Shown here: piece after piece, positions 63,840 to 64,000 of the stretch
Position numbering within the stretch: position 1 is the stretch's first letter
Layout: every line of letters begins with the position of its first letter
From: Inhella gelatinilytica
Lineage (GTDB): Bacteria > Pseudomonadota > Gammaproteobacteria > Burkholderiales > Burkholderiaceae_C
Length of the DNA stretch: 64,000 nt
Reading direction: 5' to 3'
NCBI RefSeq assembly: GCF_016093295.1
Contig: NZ_JAEDAL010000002.1
Span: 186,001-250,000 of the forward strand
Made by a program: the position numbers and the translations under genes
The notes under the pieces: model-generated
What the model was told of the DNA's origin: nothing
The model's input: the letters and a program-made list of their open reading frames with translations, nothing else
Databases searched by the model: none

Positions 63840-64000
63840 CCAGCCCCCACCAACACCTGGCGCAATACCGGGCCGCCGGGTTGATTGGGCCCGGGCAGGA
63901 AGTCCAATTGCATGCGGACGCCCGTGGGCAGGTCATTGGGGTTTTGCGCCCCGCCACCCCCCCCGGTTGACTGGGCATTGGTCCAGGCGTTGTTAAAGAA
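63836..64000 (-). CDS. gspJ: GspJ C-terminus, partial (window edge)
   Basis: The last 54 residues of a minus-strand reading frame, open to the window edge. FFNNAWTNAQST, a Gly-rich turn, then DLPTGVRMQLDFLPGP and PVLRQVLVGAG up to the stop that overlaps the gspK ATG. This matches the end of GspJ by position and by the LPxGV-type strand. The gene continues past 64000. Confidence 0.75.
   Translation of the reverse strand, partial: FFNNAWTNAQSTGGGGGAQNPNDLPTGVRMQLDFLPGPNQPGGPVLRQVLVGAG

Overview
The window is GC-rich bacterial chromosome, densely coded and fully chromosomal in character. I see no insertion sequence, phage, CRISPR array or rRNA operon. Gene content points to a betaproteobacterium of the order Burkholderiales, probably near the Rubrivivax/Roseateles/Inhella/Leptothrix group. 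The main clues are the dusB-fis-purH order, the ccsA-like/PP0621/pilS/pilR/ampD order beside ffh, a type II secretion operon ordered J-K-L-M-N-D-E-F, and GC-rich spacers with short C-run/G-run palindromes. The species is an inference from gene order, not a database match.

Layout. 1-2500: two orphan periplasmic solute-binding proteins flank a periplasmic alpha-carbonic anhydrase. 2842-21336: a complete division and cell wall (dcw) cluster on the plus strand (mraZ, rsmH, ftsL, ftsI, murE, murF, mraY, murD, ftsW, murG, murC, ddlB, ftsQ, ftsA, ftsZ, then lpxC after a terminator). Most neighbours overlap by a few bases. 21548-28788 (minus): a heterodimeric ABC exporter (mdlA/mdlB type), ruvC, a CdsA-like cytidylyltransferase, a PlsC-like acyltransferase and miaB. 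29363-29439: tRNA-Met(CAT). 29526-32395: ftsY and ffh, the two SRP GTPases, facing each other across a bidirectional terminator. 32468-37236 (plus): a tightly coupled run of a CcsA-like protein, a PP0621-type protein, pilS, pilR and ampD. 37276-41060 (minus): two small exported proteins, then the dusB-fis-purH operon (read in that order).

41149-55158 is a mixed accessory stretch: a YqaA-type membrane protein, a flavoprotein, an M32 carboxypeptidase, another amino-acid-type binding protein, a patatin-like lipase, a PhaF-like granule protein divergent from a two-domain alcohol-forming fatty acyl-CoA reductase, slyX, a MoaD-like/BNR-propeller pair, a TfoX-C protein, a GNAT protein, an oxidase-subunit-I-like membrane protein, a UPF0149 protein and a secreted PilJ-type protein. 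55259-64000 (minus): the type II secretion operon (gspJ partial, K, L, M, N, D, a new 53-codon ORF, E, F).

Points most worth following up: the 53-codon ORF fitted exactly between gspD and gspE; the fatty acyl-CoA reductase beside the PhaF-like gene; the MoaD-like/BNR pair; a codon-use mosaic inside the dcw cluster (murE, and a murG-murC tract) with a palindromic spacer at one edge; an enlarged MurD; and four binding proteins without permeases. Positions and motifs were read by eye. No similarity search or composition calculation was run.
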